From NCBI GenBank assembly GCA_937880125.1, contig CALFLU010000049.1, positions 1 to 23,396 on the forward strand: a stretch of 23,396 bases of DNA, in the 5' to 3' direction. The notes under the pieces were generated by a model. That model was not told the origin of the DNA and ran no database searches. It worked only from the letters and a program-made list of their open reading frames with translations. Source of the stretch: an uncultured Eubacteriaceae bacterium. Lineage in GTDB: Bacteria; Bacillota; Clostridia; Eubacteriales; UBA1433. Below are positions 22,437 through 23,396 of this stretch, one piece after another. Position 1 is the first letter of the stretch. Each line of letters begins with the position of its first letter. The translations under genes and the position numbers were made by a program.

Positions 22437-23268
22437 AAAAGCCGTTGCGCTTTCGCCGATCTGTGTGGGACTGGATACGCAAACAGAGCACCTGCCCGCC
22501 TGCATCAGCGAAAAGGACCACTCCGACGGCGAAAAAATATATGAATTCAACAGACAAATTATTGATGCGGTGCATGAGGACGTTGCCTGTTTTAAGGTGC
22601 AGGTGGCTTTTTATGAAGCGCTGGGCATCGACGGCATGATTGCCTATGCAAAAACCATGCAATATATACGCAAGAAGGGCGCCATTGCCATTGCGGACGT
22701 GAAAAGAGGGGACATATCCTCCACGGCGGCGCAGTACGCAAAGGGACATTTTGAAGGAGATTTTGAGTCGGACTACATGACGCTCAACGCCTATATGGGA
22801 CAAGATGCGGTATCGCCCTATTATCCTTACCTTAAAGATAAGAACAAAGGGTTGTTTTTGCTGCTAAAAACCTCCAACCCTTCCTCGGCGGACTTTCAGG
22901 ACATAGACGTCAACAACCGACCGCTCTATGAGCTGGTTGGCGAAAAAATAGAACAGTGGGCAGCGGCCTTTGTAGGTGAAGAAGGCTTTAGCGCCATCGG
23001 CGCGGTGGTGGGGCTGACCTATCCCGCAGAGTTTGTGCGCATCGCAAAACAGATGCCCCATACGTTTTTCTTAATTCCCGGTTACGGCGCACAAGGGGGA
23101 ACGGGCAAGGACATTGCCGAGATTTTTAAAGACAAAATATGCGGCGTGGTCAACTCTTCCAGAGGCATCATCACGGCGCACAAAGGCAAAAGCGAAGATA
23201 CGGACTATATAGAATATATTCGACAGGCGGTAGCGACGATGAAGGAGGACATTGTAAAGTGGCTTTGA
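22414..23268 (+). CDS. pyrF: Orotidine 5'-phosphate decarboxylase (type 2)
   Basis: This enzyme decarboxylates OMP to UMP, the last step of the pathway. The 284-residue length and CVGLDTQTEHLP start mark the longer type-2 subfamily. The catalytic motif is DVKRGDISSTAAQYA (Asp95, Lys97, Asp100), with LLLKTSNPSS, VVGLTYP and the phosphate-site IPGYGAQGGTG and VNSSRGI. GAGGAGAG lies about 8 bases before the ATG. It overlaps pyrC by 23 bases and the next gene by 10 bases. It is the only gene here that ends in TGA. Confidence 0.95.
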   Translation: MIADKLYKKAVALSPICVGLDTQTEHLPACISEKDHSDGEKIYEFNRQIIDAVHEDVACFKVQVAFYEALGIDGMIAYAKTMQYIRKKGAIAIADVKRGDISSTAAQYAKGHFEGDFESDYMTLNAYMGQDAVSPYYPYLKDKNKGLFLLLKTSNPSSADFQDIDVNNRPLYELVGEKIEQWAAAFVGEEGFSAIGAVVGLTYPAEFVRIAKQMPHTFFLIPGYGAQGGTGKDIAEIFKDKICGVVNSSRGIITAHKGKSEDTDYIEYIRQAVATMKEDIVKWL

Positions 23269-23396
23269 TTATCGAAAACAAACCTATTGGCGAAAACGTT
23301 TTTCGTATGCGCGTTGGCGCAAACGAATCAGTAGCGGCGGGTCAGTTTTATATGCTGCGCGCCTGGGAAGACATTCCCACCTTCTCACGCCCCATC
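23259..23396 (+). CDS. pyrK: Dihydroorotate dehydrogenase electron-transfer subunit (PyrK), 3' end outside window
   Basis: A GTG at 23259 opens a frame that runs to the window edge (46 codons), reading MALIIENKPIGENVFRMRVG and then AGQFYMLRAWEDIPTFSRPI. The GQF-Y-MLR and P-x-x-SRPI pattern is the start of the FAD domain of PyrK/ferredoxin-reductase-like proteins, and the pyr neighbourhood makes PyrK most likely. It would pass electrons from a class 1B (NAD-linked) dihydroorotate dehydrogenase, PyrD, expected downstream. AAGGAGG lies 10 bases upstream. The start overlaps the pyrF stop by 10 bases. Confidence 0.85.
   Translation, partial: MALIIENKPIGENVFRMRVGANESVAAGQFYMLRAWEDIPTFSRPI

Overview
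The window reads as a chromosomal segment of an anaerobic, low-to-moderate-GC Firmicute, most likely a member of the Clostridia. The evidence is a FeoA/FeoB/Cys-rich-protein iron cassette, the lower-glycolysis order gapA-pgk-tpiA-gpmI-eno, a CoA-transferase of fermentative type, a pyrBI-pyrC-pyrF-pyrK order, strong AGGAGG-like ribosome binding sites and sigma-A-like promoters. No species can be named from the sequence alone. Genes are densely packed and almost all on the + strand. I see no tRNA, rRNA, CRISPR array, transposase or prophage gene.

Layout. (1) 1-2700: ferrous iron uptake, with the end of feoA, feoB and a small FeoB-associated Cys-rich membrane protein, closed by a hairpin. (2) 2897-3955: an orphan BMP/PnrA-type substrate-binding lipoprotein with no ABC permease or ATPase beside it. 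(3) 4054-9902: lower glycolysis from glyceraldehyde-3-phosphate to phosphoenolpyruvate. gapA has its own promoter and is separated from pgk by a terminator-like hairpin; pgk-tpiA-gpmI-eno are tightly packed or overlapping. (4) 10008-13588: two paralogous D-2-hydroxyacid dehydrogenases followed by an acetyl-CoA hydrolase/transferase-family CoA-transferase. The two dehydrogenases share a nearly perfect 540-bp block inside otherwise diverged genes, a clear gene-conversion-like mosaic. (5) 13721-14574: three small uncharacterised genes: a 59-residue charged protein, a 104-residue single-TM protein, and a DUF1232-like membrane protein interrupted by one in-frame UGA where a Trp codon would fit. (6) 14672-16946: serC-serA, branching from 3-phosphoglycerate to serine. 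(7) 17082-18722: a stand-alone FMN-binding glutamate-synthase-like protein with an N-terminal Cys cluster. (8) 18790-19680, minus strand: a fumarylacetoacetate-hydrolase-family protein. (9) 19727-23396: a de novo pyrimidine operon pyrB-pyrI-pyrC-pyrF-pyrK (last gene cut by the window end), with a leader that can fold as alternative antiterminator and terminator hairpins.

The genes fit together as central metabolism. Glycolysis makes 3-phosphoglycerate, which feeds serA/serC. The hydroxyacid dehydrogenases and CoA-transferase look fermentative, recycling NADH and moving CoA between acids. The FMN protein and the pyr operon concern nitrogen and nucleotide metabolism. The strongest unusual observations are the intragenic homogenisation of the dehydrogenase pair, the UGA-interrupted DUF1232 gene in a rarely-UGA stop context, the pyrB attenuator, the gapA/pgk intercistronic hairpin, and the Cys-cluster FMN protein lacking the usual GltB Fe-S motif.
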